From Microvirga lotononidis (GTDB taxonomy: Bacteria; Pseudomonadota; Alphaproteobacteria; Rhizobiales; Beijerinckiaceae), in NCBI RefSeq assembly GCF_034627025.1, contig NZ_CP141049.1, positions 806,001 through 870,000 of the forward strand: a stretch of DNA of 64,000 bases, read 5' to 3'. Positions within the stretch are counted from its first letter, which is position 1. Every line of letters starts with the position of its first letter. The notes below the pieces were generated by a model. The model had not been told where the DNA came from. It did no database searches and saw nothing but the letters and a program-made list of their open reading frames with translations. Positions 37,739 through 46,677 of the stretch are shown here, piece after piece. The position numbers and the translations under genes were made by a program.

Positions 37739-37987
37739 ATGGGATATCGCAACTCAACGCTGTACACGCTGAAATACGTGGCTGACATGCTCGGCGAAGA
37801 CGAGGACGTCCTGCACGAGTGCTCGATCGAAATGTTCCCGGAAGACGGCCGCCTCAGTGCCTACGACAACTACCCAGCCTCCGAATTGACCGAGCACATT
37901 GTCCTCTTCACCGAGGATGGCATCGAGAACCTCAAGTACATCATCGAGGCTCGCAGGACCGTCGCATCACAAAAAGCCGCCCCTTAA
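37739..37987 (+). CDS. Small fourth ORF of the IS66 element (copy A)
   Basis: 82 residues: MGYRNSTLYTLKYVADMLGE, HECSIEMFPEDGRLSAYDNY and TEHIVLFTEDGIENLKYIIE. It begins 19 nt after tnpC and lies inside the element ends. It is identical in copy B. It is acidic and soluble, of unknown function. Its conservation and coding-like character suggest a real accessory protein of this IS66 type. Confidence 0.7.
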   Translation: MGYRNSTLYTLKYVADMLGEDEDVLHECSIEMFPEDGRLSAYDNYPASELTEHIVLFTEDGIENLKYIIEARRTVASQKAAP

Positions 37988-38059
37988 ACCTGCACCAACG
38001 TTAGCCACGATCCCATCGACGCGCGAGGCCTGATCCTGCGGTCTTCCTCGGATGCGTAC

Positions 38060-39053
38060 TTTGAACCCGCGCGAACTGCGCCTTGTTCGCTACTGGGCCG
38101 AGGGTGGTCAATAGCGAGCGCGGTTCTCCCACCACAAGTTCCTCGGCGATGCTCTTGGCGATCGCGGCCGCTTCCGGTTGTCGATGCGCAGGGACGAGCA
38201 GGCGGGTTGGCGCGTCGCAGGACTGGCCACTGTTGGCGAAGCAGGCATAGGCCCCATGTCTCACAGCTGTCGCGAAACTTGCATCGTCGAGAAGGATGTT
38301 GGGGGACTTGCCACCCAACTCCTGATGAACCCGCTTGAGGGTGTCAGCTGCGGCTTTGGCCACAACGATCCCAGTGTGGGTTGAGCCGGTGAAGGAAACC
38401 ATATCAACGTCAGGATGAGACACAAGTGCCTGACCGACAGTGGGTCCGTCGCACTGGATGAGGTTGAACACGCCCGGTGGCACGCCGGCCTCATGCAGGA
38501 TTTCTGCGAAGATCGATGCCGAGGCGGGTGCGAGCTCACTGGGCTTCAGGATCATCGTGCAGCCGGCAGCAAGCGCTGGGCCAACCTTGCAGGCGATCTG
38601 CAGAAGGGGCCAGTTCCACGGGGTGATCAGTCCACAGACCCCGATGGGCTCCCGCGTGATCAGGGTCGAGCCCAGCACTGTGTCGAACTGATAGGTTTCC
38701 AGCGATTTGATGCTCTGCTGCAGATGAATGAGCCCAGCCGGCACCTGCCGCTCGCGGGCAAGGGTGAGGGGAGCCCCCATCTCCAGCAAGGCCGCTTCGA
38801 CAAGATCGTCGGTGCGTCGCCGGTAGCGGTCGACGATGGCTCGCAGGAGATCCAGCCGCTCCCGTCGTGTGGTTTGGGCGTACGCCCCGAAGGCCTGCCG
38901 GGCTGCGGCAATGGCGCGGTTCACATCACCGACATCACTCGGTGCGAAGGTTGCGAAGACTGCCTCGGTGGCAGGGTTGATGAGGTCGACAAGCCGCGGG
39001 GTCTCAGGTGAGACCCACCGTCCATCGATATAAAGATGGTGGAGATGTTGCAC
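38060..39053 (-). pseudogene. NAD-dependent aldehyde dehydrogenase, C-terminus removed by IS66
   Basis: About 331 native residues from ATG 39053. Motifs: VCGLITPWNWPLLQIACKVG, KPSELAPASASIFAEI, VSFTGSTHTG (cofactor binding), HQELGGKSPNILL (general base Glu) and FANSGQSCDAPTRLLVPAHR (catalytic Cys). The frame enters the IS66 end at 38059 after KAQFARVQ and picks up foreign residues to 38001. The last 130 or so residues, including the oligomerisation domain, are missing, so the enzyme should be inactive. Confidence 0.9.
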
Positions 39054-39584
39054 CGACCTGCGCCCCTTGCTTCGTTGTCAGCGACAATCTCAGTCGTTCG
39101 AGCCAAATCGAGGACCCACACCACAGCGCCCCTTTCGCGAGGTTTGAGCGGATTGTTCCTGAAACCGGACGACATTACTCTCTTCACCATGCGACACCGC
39201 GCCGTCAAGAACCCGCGGAAAATGTTGGTTAGACCGCGCGACAGCTCGCTGGATCCGCTTTCTTGTTGGTTGGGCCAAGACACACCTTGGATCGACTCTG
39301 GTACCGGGGCCTGTGGCACCTTGAGTGAGGAGCAGATGTTACGCTGCAACTCCCTGCTAGGCCGACCGATGTGAACCCGGTCACCCGCCCTGCTGGCACA
39401 GTTCCGTAGAGAATACTGGTAATGGTGCTGCCCTTGGGAAGAGAGCTGCAACCCATGTCTCGTGCCCGGGCGACCGTGTTGACACTCGCTCCGATGTAGT
39501 CCTTGATGCTCTGGCGCCAACGGGTGAGCGCATCAACGATGCCTCTCGTCCGTCTGCCGTACATTCATCGGCACGCAAGCCGAT
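39054..39584. other. Stretch without a recognisable gene
   Basis: No frame here shows a known domain. The last 100 bp resemble the segment before the queC remnant at 48.6 kb (shared GGTGAGCGC block and TTCATCGGCACG with a CGGC-GCCG hairpin), so it is partly a diverged duplicate of that leader. Confidence 0.45.
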
Positions 39585-39601
39585 CCGGTCAAAACAAGGA
39601 G
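39585..39601 (+). promoter_or_regulatory. Remnant preQ1 riboswitch with the aptamer loop deleted
   Basis: CCGGTCAAAACAAGGAG matches the outer parts of the preQ1 aptamer at 48653-48684, but the 15 nt between the two CCGGT repeats (loop and 3' P1 strand) are missing. The ribosome site AAGGAG is retained before GTG 39607. It cannot bind preQ1. Confidence 0.75.
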
Positions 39602-39606
39602 CCCAC

Positions 39607-39714
39607 GTGAAGACCCTCGTCGTCTGTTCCGGCGAATTGGACTCCGTCACCCTCGCCCACAAGGTTGCGGCTGAGCAATCCCTCACCCGCCTCGGTGTGC
39701 CGCTTGTTGGATGA
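39607..39714 (+). pseudogene. queC N-terminal remnant (copy 1)
   Basis: GTG 39607 begins VKTLVVCSGELDSVTLAHKV followed by AAEQSLTRL, the start of a rhizobial-type QueC, and stops after 35 codons at TGA 39712-39714. The PP-loop motif SGGLDS is changed to SGELDS. It lies 52 nt before pabB. Confidence 0.85.
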
Positions 39715-40844
39715 GGTCAGCACGCCAAGAACGCCAACCTTGATCCGATTTTCGACTGCTGATGTCATGCGACACCCGATCCATCTTGAACATCTTGGCA
39801 GCCTTGACGCATTCACCTGCGCGCGGGCATTGTCGCAACTGCCCGATCTGCTGTTCCTGGATAGCGCTCTGCGCCACCCTGTGCTCGGACGCTACTCCTT
39901 CGTCGCCGCAGACCCTTTCGGCCGGTTTGCCGTGCGGGGTGGACGAGCACTCTGGAACGGCGATCCCTTAGCTCAACCGCCGCTATCCGCACTGCGCTCT
40001 CTCTTAGACCGGTACCGCCAATCGAGAATGGAAAGCCTGCCGCCATTCCAAGGCGGTGCAGCAGGTTATCTCGCGTATGATTTTCGGCACACTCTCGAGA
40101 GGCTCACACCGGCGCCGACCGACGTCCCATGCCCTGAAGCCGTGCTCCCATTCTACGATGTCGTCGTGAGCTTCGATCACCGGAGTGGCGACGCGTGGCT
40201 TGTTTCAACGGGCTGGCCAGAGCAGGACCCAGACAAGCGCCAGAAGCGGGCCGCAGCTCGCGCTCAGCAATTCCGGAGGCTTCTCGGCCATGGACCGCGC
40301 CAGCTCCGTGACTGCAGGCTCGCAAGCCCATGGACGTCGAACTTCTCGGCCAGCGGCTACAGGAAGGCCGTTAAGGCCGTGATCGACTCCATATTGGCCG
40401 GAGACATCTTCCAGGCGAACATTGCCCAGCGCTTTACCGCTTGCGTTTCCGATGACTTCGACGCGCTTGCCTTCTACGGCCAGCTCCGCCGCGTGAATCC
40501 TGCGACCTTTGGCGCTTTTCTCAGCTTCGACGAGAGCACGATTGCCTCGAGCTCGCCTGAGCGCTTTCTGAAGGTTGATCAGGGCTGCGTCGAAACACGC
40601 CCGATCAAAGGCACAGTTGCACGCTCCTCCGATCAGCAGCGCGACGGGAACTTGGCTGAGACGCTGCTGCGCTCCGACAAGGATCGGGCCGAGAACCTCA
40701 TGATCGTCGATCTCTTGCGCAATGACCTGTCGCGGGTGTGCAAACCACACACCGTGCGAACCCCCGTGCTGTGCAATCTGGAAAGCTATGCGGCGGTCCA
40801 CCATCTCGTCTCGGTCGTCGAGGGCCAACTCCAGCCAGGCGTTA

Positions 40845-42226
40845 GGGCTTGGCAGGCAACAACCTGCCCAAATGGGCAACTGGTGCGTTGTTGGAACAAG
40901 GACCATCCGTTCTGAACGGAGCTGCCGATGTCGCTACCCTCCCTTCACCCATGTGGATGCCCCAAGTGTCACTCGCGCAAGCCCCATCCGGACCGCATGC
41001 TTCATCGGCAGATCAACCTGCTTGCCAGCCGGCTCGACGAACAGCAGCGCCGGTGGTTTATCGCGTTTGAGGCGATGCGGATCGGCTGGGGCGGCACTCA
41101 GCGGCTTGCCCAGATCACGGGCTTGAGCCCCCATACCATCCGGCGCGGCCGTCGCGAACTCGAGGCCGGGCTTGTTGACCGCCCCACCGAGCGCGTGCGG
41201 GTCGCCGGTGGTGGCCGTCCCACCCGAGAGGTCCAGGATCCTGAACTCCCACAGACCTTGGAGGAGTTGCTCGAAGGCGAGACAGCGGGTGACCCGATGG
41301 GTCGGCACGCCAAAGCCAAGCGGAGTTCTCTGCATCATCTGAGCCATGAGCTTGCCGTCGCAGGACACCCGGCCAGCCGCCCCACGGTGGCGCGCCTGCT
41401 GCGCCAATTGGGCTACTCGCCCAAAGCCAATGCACGGCGTACCGAGGCGCACAGCACGCCGCCTGAGCGCGATGCGCAATTCCAGCACATCGCCGAACAG
41501 CGCGCGCAGTTTGCAGCCACAGGTGAGCCGATCATCAGCGTGGATTCGAAAAAAAAAGGAATTGGTCGGTGACTTCAAGAACCCGGGCCAGACGTGGTGC
41601 CGGAGAGCCGAGCCGGTCTTGGTGCACGACTAGCCGCAGGATGCAGTCGGTCAGGCCATTCCTTACGGCATCTACGAGATCACAACCAACAGCGGCTATG
41701 TGTGCATCGGCGATTGCTTTGACACCCCGCGCTTTGCCGTTGAGGCGATCAGTGACTGGTGGGAGAGCGAAGGACAGAAGCGCTTTCCAGAAGCCGGGCG
41801 TCTCCTCGTCCTGGCCGATGCGGGCGGCTCGAACAGTTGCCGCTCCCGAGTTTGGAAAGCCCAGTTGCAAGAACAGCTCTGCGATGCCTGCGGGCTCGAG
41901 GTCACGGTGTGTCACTATCCCACCGGCTGCTCGAAGTGGAACCCAATTGAGCACCGGCTCTTCAGCTTCATCAGCTTGAACTGGGCTGGCGTGCCGCTGC
42001 GGACCTTTGCGACGATGGTCCGCTACATTGCCGGAACCGTCACGGCAGCCGGGCTGCGGGTGAATGCTCGCCTCAAGCGTGGTGGCAATGAGACCGGGGA
42101 GCGGGTCTCCGACGAGGTCATGCGTCGCCTCCACCTGAGGCCGCATGCCGTCTGTCCCGCATGGAATTACACGCTCTCGCCGCGAACTTGATAACCTGAA
42201 TTGGCAAATAGTTGGCTGCCAAGCCC
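40845..42226 (+). mobile_element. ISAzo13-family element in pabB, copy 2 (1382 bp)
   Basis: Inverted ends GGGCTTGGCAGGCAAC (40845 on) and GGGCTTGGCAGCCAAC (reverse, from 42226). TTA is duplicated directly (40842-40844 and 42227-42229). The sequence is the mirror image of copy 1 at 16514-17895, of the same length. Confidence 0.95.
40928..42191 (+). pseudogene. ISAzo13-family transposase with A9 frameshift and amber codon (copy 2)
   Basis: ATG 40928 opens 214 codons to SVDSKKKGIGR. The run of nine A at 41549-41557 shifts the expected frame: with eight A the protein would read DSKKKELVGDFKNPG. In that frame TAG at 41631-41633 follows VLVHD, and the sequence continues without further stop to 42191. 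The same two features occur in copy 1. Transcriptional slippage on A9 could correct the first; the amber codon would still need readthrough. Confidence 0.9.
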
Positions 42227-42543
42227 TTACGGCAACCGACGTGATCGCCGCCTGTTTCCCGGGCGGGTCGATCACGGGTGCGCCAAAAATCCGCGCCATG
42301 GAGATCATCACCCGGATCGAACGCTGTGCCCGGCAGGTCTATTGTGGCTCCATCGGCTACTTTGGCTTCGACGGGACAGCCGATACGAACATCGCGATTC
42401 GGACCATCATGCTGACGGACGGATCAGCCGTATTTCATGCGGGCAGTGGGATTACGGCGCTGTCCAACCCGCAGGCCGAGTACGAGGAAACCTTGGCGAA
42501 GGCCCAGCGCATTTTTGCAGCCTTTGAAGCATAGACGACGAGA

Positions 42544-43143
42544 ATGATCTTGATCATTGACAACTATGACTCTTTCGTTTTCAACGTCGCACGGTACTTC
42601 TCTGAGCTGGGCGAGACGGTGAAGGTGGTCCGCAACGACGCGATCGACGTCGGCGCAGTTCGAGGCCTATCGCCGAGAGCCGTCGTGCTCTCGCCCGGGC
42701 CATGCTCTCCATTGGAAGCCGGCGTGTCCTGCGAGATCGTCCGGCATCTGTCGGGATTGCTCCCGCTTCTGGGGATTTGCCTTGGTCATCAATGCATCGG
42801 ACAGGTCTTCGGGTGGCGGGTCACGCGGGCGCACAACCCCATGCATGGGCGCTCCTCCGCGATCAGCCACAGCGGTCAGGGTATTTTCAACAGCCTGCCC
42901 AATCCGTTAAAGGCGGGGCGTTATCATTCGCTGATTGTCGAGGAGGATCGGAGCTCGACGGAGTTGGAGGTGACCGCACGCTCGGAGGACGGCGAGATCA
43001 TGGCCCTGCAGCATCGACGCCATCCCACCTATGGCGTGCAGTTTCATCCGGAGTCCATCCTGACCGAGCACGGACACACGCTGCTGTCCAACTTCCTCGA
43101 TATCGCGGCGAAAGCCAAGGAGAGGCGCCATGCTGTGGTTTGA
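42544..43143 (+). CDS. pabA: Aminodeoxychorismate synthase component II (glutamine amidotransferase)
   Basis: 199 residues. Class I amidotransferase: MILIIDNYDSFVFNVARYFS, oxyanion strand VVLSPGPCSPLEAG, nucleophile elbow LLGICLGHQCIGQVFG (Cys) and the His-Glu pair in YGVQFHPESILTEHG. It releases ammonia from glutamine for PabB. It starts 9 nt after pabB and overlaps pabC by 14 nt, so the three form an operon. Intact, but its partners on both sides are disrupted. A TrpG role is less likely given the context. Confidence 0.95.
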   Translation: MILIIDNYDSFVFNVARYFSELGETVKVVRNDAIDVGAVRGLSPRAVVLSPGPCSPLEAGVSCEIVRHLSGLLPLLGICLGHQCIGQVFGWRVTRAHNPMHGRSSAISHSGQGIFNSLPNPLKAGRYHSLIVEEDRSSTELEVTARSEDGEIMALQHRRHPTYGVQFHPESILTEHGHTLLSNFLDIAAKAKERRHAVV

Positions 43144-43912
43144 TGGGGCGGTCTCGAATGATCCGCGAACCGGTTTCGATTTGCGCGACCGAGGGCTTCT
43201 GCTGGGCGACGGCTTGTTCGAAACGCTGGCTGTTGCGAATGGCCGAGCCTTCATGCTTGACGCGCATCTCGATCGTCTTCTCGCCGGTGCGGCCGCATTG
43301 AACATCCCAGTGGATCGGGAGGCTCTGCGACGGCCGGTTGAGGATCTGACTGCCGCTCTCCCCGAAGGGGGCATCATTCGCCTGACCCTGACCCGAGGCG
43401 CGGGACCCCGCGGCTTACGACTTCCGATACACCAACAGCCCACCGTCTTTGCGGCTGCGTCCGCACCATGGTCGCCAAATCCGACGGCAGCGGAGGTGCG
43501 CTTGGCGACGGCACGGATTCGGCGCAATTCTTCTTCGCCTACATCACGATACAAAACGCTCGCCTATCTCGATAATGTCCTCGCCGTACAGGAAGCGTTG
43601 GACCAAGGCGCTGACGACGCGCTCCTCCTGGCGGTTGGCGGGCAGGTGGCCTGCACCAGCGCCGGAAACATTTTTATCATCGAGGGTGAGAGGCTCCTCA
43701 CCCCATCCCTCGACAATGGAGTGTTGCCTGGAATCACCCGCGCCCTTGTTCTCAATGTCTTGGCACCCGAACTCGGTCTGATCCCACAAGAAGTGAACCT
43801 TCCAAAGGACAGTCTCTTTCAAGCCGATGCCGTGCTTCTGAGTAAGCATCCGAGGAGCCGCGCGGACTTTGAGCGTCGCGCGTCATCCGGTTTGTCGTAT
43901 GATGGTGGATGT

Positions 43913-45586
43913 TCAGGCGGCCCGCTGTGGCGCCGGGCTTTCGCCTTGGCGCAACCTCTTCCATTCCCATGGTAGCATTTCATGGAGGCGTGAGACCGGC
44001 AGGTTGGCGATCCGAGCAAGGATATCGGCGAGCCATGCCTTCGGGTCGACATCGTTGAGACGGGCCGTCATGGTGAGCGTGAGCATGATGGCGGCCCGGT
44101 CGGCGCCGCGATCGGAACCGGCGAAGAGCCAGGATTTTCTGCCGCAGGCCACACCGCGTAACGCCCTCTCGGCCGCGTTGTTCGTGAGACAAATTCTGCC
44201 ATCGTCGACAAAGCGGGAGAAGTCGGCCCAGCGCGAGAGCATGTAGTTGATCGGCTCGATCACCGGGGAGGATCGCGACAGATGACCCTGCTCCTGGCGC
44301 AGCCATGCTTCCATCGCGTCCAGCAGCGGCTTGCTCTTCTCCTGCCGCACGGCGCGCCGCTCCGTCGCACTCCGGCCGTTGATCTCGCGCTCGATGGCAA
44401 ACAGCGCATCGATGCGCCTGACCGCCTCCAGCGCAGTCGGCGAGGCCGGCCTGGCGTTCCGGCCGCGCCGGGGATGGCGGGCGACATCGACCAGTTCGAA
44501 GAATTTCCTGCGGGCATGTGCGAAGCAGAAAGCGGCCGTGATCGGCGTTTGATTCTTCGTCGGGTCGAACAGCGGATTGAAGCCGTTGTAGCAATCAGCC
44601 TGAAGCACGCCGCCGAAGCCGGCCAGGTGTTTCTGCGGATGCTCGCCGCGCCGATCGCGGGAGGCGTAATAGACCGCGGCCGGCGGTGCAGGCCCGCCAA
44701 ACGGCTGGTCGTCCCGCACGTAAGTCCAGATCCGTCCGGTCGTGCACTGGCCCTTGGCCAGGATCGGGATCGTGGTATCGTCGCCATGCAGCCGAACGGC
44801 GGCGAACACATGGGCTTCGATCAGGTCGAAGACCGGCTGGAGCGCGGCGCTGACATGGCCGACCTGATCGGCCAGGGTCTGGGTCGACAGCGCGATGCCC
44901 TCGCATTGGAAGCGCGTGCTCTGGCGGTTCAGAGGGATATGCTGTCCGAACTTGTCGAACACGATCGTCGCCAGCAGATTGGGGCCGAGAAAGCCGCGTG
45001 GCGTGGCATGGAATGGCGCCGGTGCCTGGCTGATTGCCTCGCAATCCCGGCACGTGAACTTCTCCCGCACCGTCTCGATCACCTTGAAGCGGCGCGGGAT
45101 CTCCTCGAGCGTCTCCGTCACGTCCTCGCCCAGCTTCGCCAGTCGTGCGCTGCCGCAGCATCCGCAGACCGTCGGCGCCTCCACCACGATGCGCTCGCGC
45201 TCAATGTCTTCCGGAAAGGGTTTGCGCACCGGCCTCTTGCGGGTGAAGGCGCGCACGGTCTGCGCTTTCGCCGCCGCAGCCTCAGCGGCCAGTTCATCCT
45301 CAGTCGCCGCTATCACCAGCTCTTCGAGCTGCAATTCCAGCTGGTCGATCAGCCGTTGGGTGCGCTCACGACGTGGGCCATGCTTCTCGCGCTCGAGTTT
45401 GCCGATCTGCAGCTGCAGATACGCGATCAGCGCTTCGGTGCTGGACAGCCTCGCCCTCGCATGGGCGGCATCCGCGACCGCAGCATCCCGCTCGGCCTCG
45501 CTGCGCAGCCGTGCCTCGCGTTCTGCCAGCAGCGCGGCCTGGGCGCTGGCAAGATCCGAAGGCAGCGAGAACGGTGCCGATGACAT
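43913..45586 (-). CDS. tnpC: IS66 TnpC transposase (copy C)
   Basis: 557 residues with the same plan as the other TnpC proteins: coiled-coil N-terminus, CGCCGSARLAKLGEDVTETL and CRDCEAI zinc region, DDE core with RLHGDDTTIPI, LQADCYNGFNP and LTNNAAERALRGVACGRKSW. Intact. Confidence 0.95.
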   Translation of the reverse strand: MSSAPFSLPSDLASAQAALLAEREARLRSEAERDAAVADAAHARARLSSTEALIAYLQLQIGKLEREKHGPRRERTQRLIDQLELQLEELVIAATEDELAAEAAAAKAQTVRAFTRKRPVRKPFPEDIERERIVVEAPTVCGCCGSARLAKLGEDVTETLEEIPRRFKVIETVREKFTCRDCEAISQAPAPFHATPRGFLGPNLLATIVFDKFGQHIPLNRQSTRFQCEGIALSTQTLADQVGHVSAALQPVFDLIEAHVFAAVRLHGDDTTIPILAKGQCTTGRIWTYVRDDQPFGGPAPPAAVYYASRDRRGEHPQKHLAGFGGVLQADCYNGFNPLFDPTKNQTPITAAFCFAHARRKFFELVDVARHPRRGRNARPASPTALEAVRRIDALFAIEREINGRSATERRAVRQEKSKPLLDAMEAWLRQEQGHLSRSSPVIEPINYMLSRWADFSRFVDDGRICLTNNAAERALRGVACGRKSWLFAGSDRGADRAAIMLTLTMTARLNDVDPKAWLADILARIANLPVSRLHEMLPWEWKRLRQGESPAPQRAA

Positions 45587-45633
45587 GGCACCATTGAATC
45601 AGATTGCCCAGCAACTTCAATGGCAAAACCGGC

Positions 45634-45984
45634 TCACACCCGGGTCGAACGCCAGGTTTCCTGGGGATTGCGCCAGTCGATTCCGGACAGAAGATAAGAC
45701 AGCTGCGCCGGTGAGATCGCAACAGCGCCCCCTTCCACGCTCGGCCAGATGAACCGACCTCTTTCCAATTTCCGCGTGAACAGGCAGGCTCCCTGGCCGT
45801 CATGCCAAATCACTTTGATCAGATCACCTTTGCGTCCGCGGAAGCAAAATAAGTGGCCCGCCAAAGGATCATGCTTCAAAATCTCCTGCACCCGAAGCGC
45901 CAGGGTCGGAAAGCCACACCGCATGTCGGTATGCCCGGTTGCCAGCCAGACCTTGACGCTCGAGCCCATCGGAAAGAGGTTCAT
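45634..45984 (-). CDS. tnpB: IS66 TnpB (copy C)
   Basis: 116 residues: SVKVWLATGHTDMRCGFPTL, LAGHLFCFRGRKGDLIKVIW and KLERGRFIWPSVEGGAVAIS. IS66 Orf2 family. ATG 45984 overlaps the tnpA stop. Confidence 0.95.
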   Translation of the reverse strand: MNLFPMGSSVKVWLATGHTDMRCGFPTLALRVQEILKHDPLAGHLFCFRGRKGDLIKVIWHDGQGACLFTRKLERGRFIWPSVEGGAVAISPAQLSYLLSGIDWRNPQETWRSTRV

Positions 45985-46424
45985 CGCAGCGCCTCGAGGC
46001 CCCGGATGATCCGCAGCAGCGCCTCGATGTCGACATCCCGGTCGACGATCACATGCCGCCCGTTGGCCGTGACAATCTCCATCCGACCGAGGCCGCAGGG
46101 AGGATGCGGCACCGGCGCATTCGGCACGGAAGACTCCAAGGGCGCGTGAGCGTCCGGCACGACCAGGGCGGGCACAAACCCATCCCAGGAACCAGCGCCG
46201 AGCCGTCCTTCTCTGTGAGCCTTGCGCCAGCTGTTCAACTGAAAGCGGGTGATCCCGTGCCGGCGCGCCGTGGCTGAGACCTGCTTCGGCTCGCGATAGC
46301 TCTCGGCCACAATTGCCAGCTTTGCTTCATCGCTGAAACGGCGGCGACGACCAGTGTCGACCACGTCCAGGCGGCTGACCGGCCCATGCTCCCTGATAAT
46401 GTCCATGGCTATAGCACCGTCCAT
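45981..46424 (-). CDS. tnpA: IS66 TnpA (copy C)
   Basis: 147 residues from ATG 46424; ATG 46406 (MDIIREHGPVSRLDVVD) is an alternative start. HTH in RRRRFSDEAKLAIVAESYRE and ATARRHGITRFQLNSWRKAH; C-terminus IEALLRIIRGLEALR. The open frame extends upstream into pabC DNA but that part is not element sequence. Confidence 0.85.
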   Translation of the reverse strand: MDGAIAMDIIREHGPVSRLDVVDTGRRRRFSDEAKLAIVAESYREPKQVSATARRHGITRFQLNSWRKAHREGRLGAGSWDGFVPALVVPDAHAPLESSVPNAPVPHPPCGLGRMEIVTANGRHVIVDRDVDIEALLRIIRGLEALR

Positions 46425-46677
46425 ATCGACGTCGATAGAGCCAGTGCTCTTCCAAATGCCCCAGTCCCACAAGGCGGCCCAGCTCGGATGCGTACGCTTC
46501 TGACCAACTCTGTCGCGCTCGTGGCACACGTGACGGAACTCGACGGCAAGCCGCTCTCTCGCCACAGGCGGAAAACAGTCGAGCATATCCGCGCCAATCT
46601 CCTCGCCTTGATGAATTAGCAACGGTTTGTGAGATTGGCCGGACGTTGGAAATTGGCGGCAGCAGCCGTGCACTCAG

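Larger units (their letters stand above)
35121..38059 (+). mobile_element. IS66-family element, copy A (2939 bp)
   Basis: Ends GTACGCATCCGAGGAAGGAC and, on the reverse strand from 38059, GTACGCATCCGAGGAAGACC. It carries tnpA, tnpB, tnpC and a small fourth ORF. The flanking octamers (GCTGAAGC and TTTGAACC) differ, unlike the copy at 60054, and both flanks are truncated genes, so this copy sits at a rearrangement point. It differs from copy B by only a few substitutions. Confidence 0.9.
39767..42534 (+). pseudogene. pabB: Aminodeoxychorismate synthase component I, split by ISAzo13
   Basis: ATG 39767 encodes MRHPIHLEHLGSLDAFTCAR, LGRYSFVAADPFGRFAVRGG and the chorismate-binding core with ILAGDIFQANIAQRF, SSPERFLKVDQGCVETRPIK and GTVARSSDQQRDGNLAETLL. 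At GQLQPGV (40843) the gene is interrupted by the 1382-bp element; it resumes at 42229 with TATDVIAACFPGGSITGAPK and ends IFAAFEA at 42534. Removing the insert plus one TTA restores a frame of about 460 codons. PabB makes 4-amino-4-deoxychorismate with PabA for p-aminobenzoate and folate. Confidence 0.95.
43842..46495 (-). mobile_element. IS66-family element in pabC (copy C, 2654 bp)
   Basis: Ends GTAAGCATCCGAGGAG (43842 on) and GTACGCATCCGAGCTGG (reverse, from 46495). The octamer GCTTCTGA is repeated directly at 43834-43841 and 46496-46503, the 8-bp duplication typical of IS66. Its genes are related to, but clearly distinct from, those of copies A and B, and it lacks the small fourth ORF. 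Confidence 0.95.
43130..46619 (+). pseudogene. pabC: Aminodeoxychorismate lyase, split by IS66
   Basis: ATG 43130 encodes a fold-type IV PLP enzyme: FDLRDRGLLLGDGLFETLAV, MLDAHLDRLLAGAAALNIPV, SRYKTLAYLDNVLAVQEALD (PLP lysine), ACTSAGNIFIIEGERLLTPS and GVLPGITRALVLN. At FQADAVLL the IS66 element begins (43842). The end resumes at 46496 as TNSVALVAHVTELDGKPLSR and stops at 46619. Removing the insert with one GCTTCTGA restores an ORF of about 278 codons. PabC converts aminodeoxychorismate to p-aminobenzoate and pyruvate. Confidence 0.95.

Noticed and set aside
42544..43143. TrpG (anthranilate synthase component II) instead of PabA
   Set aside because: The two are hard to separate by sequence, but the gene is embedded between pabB and pabC with overlaps.
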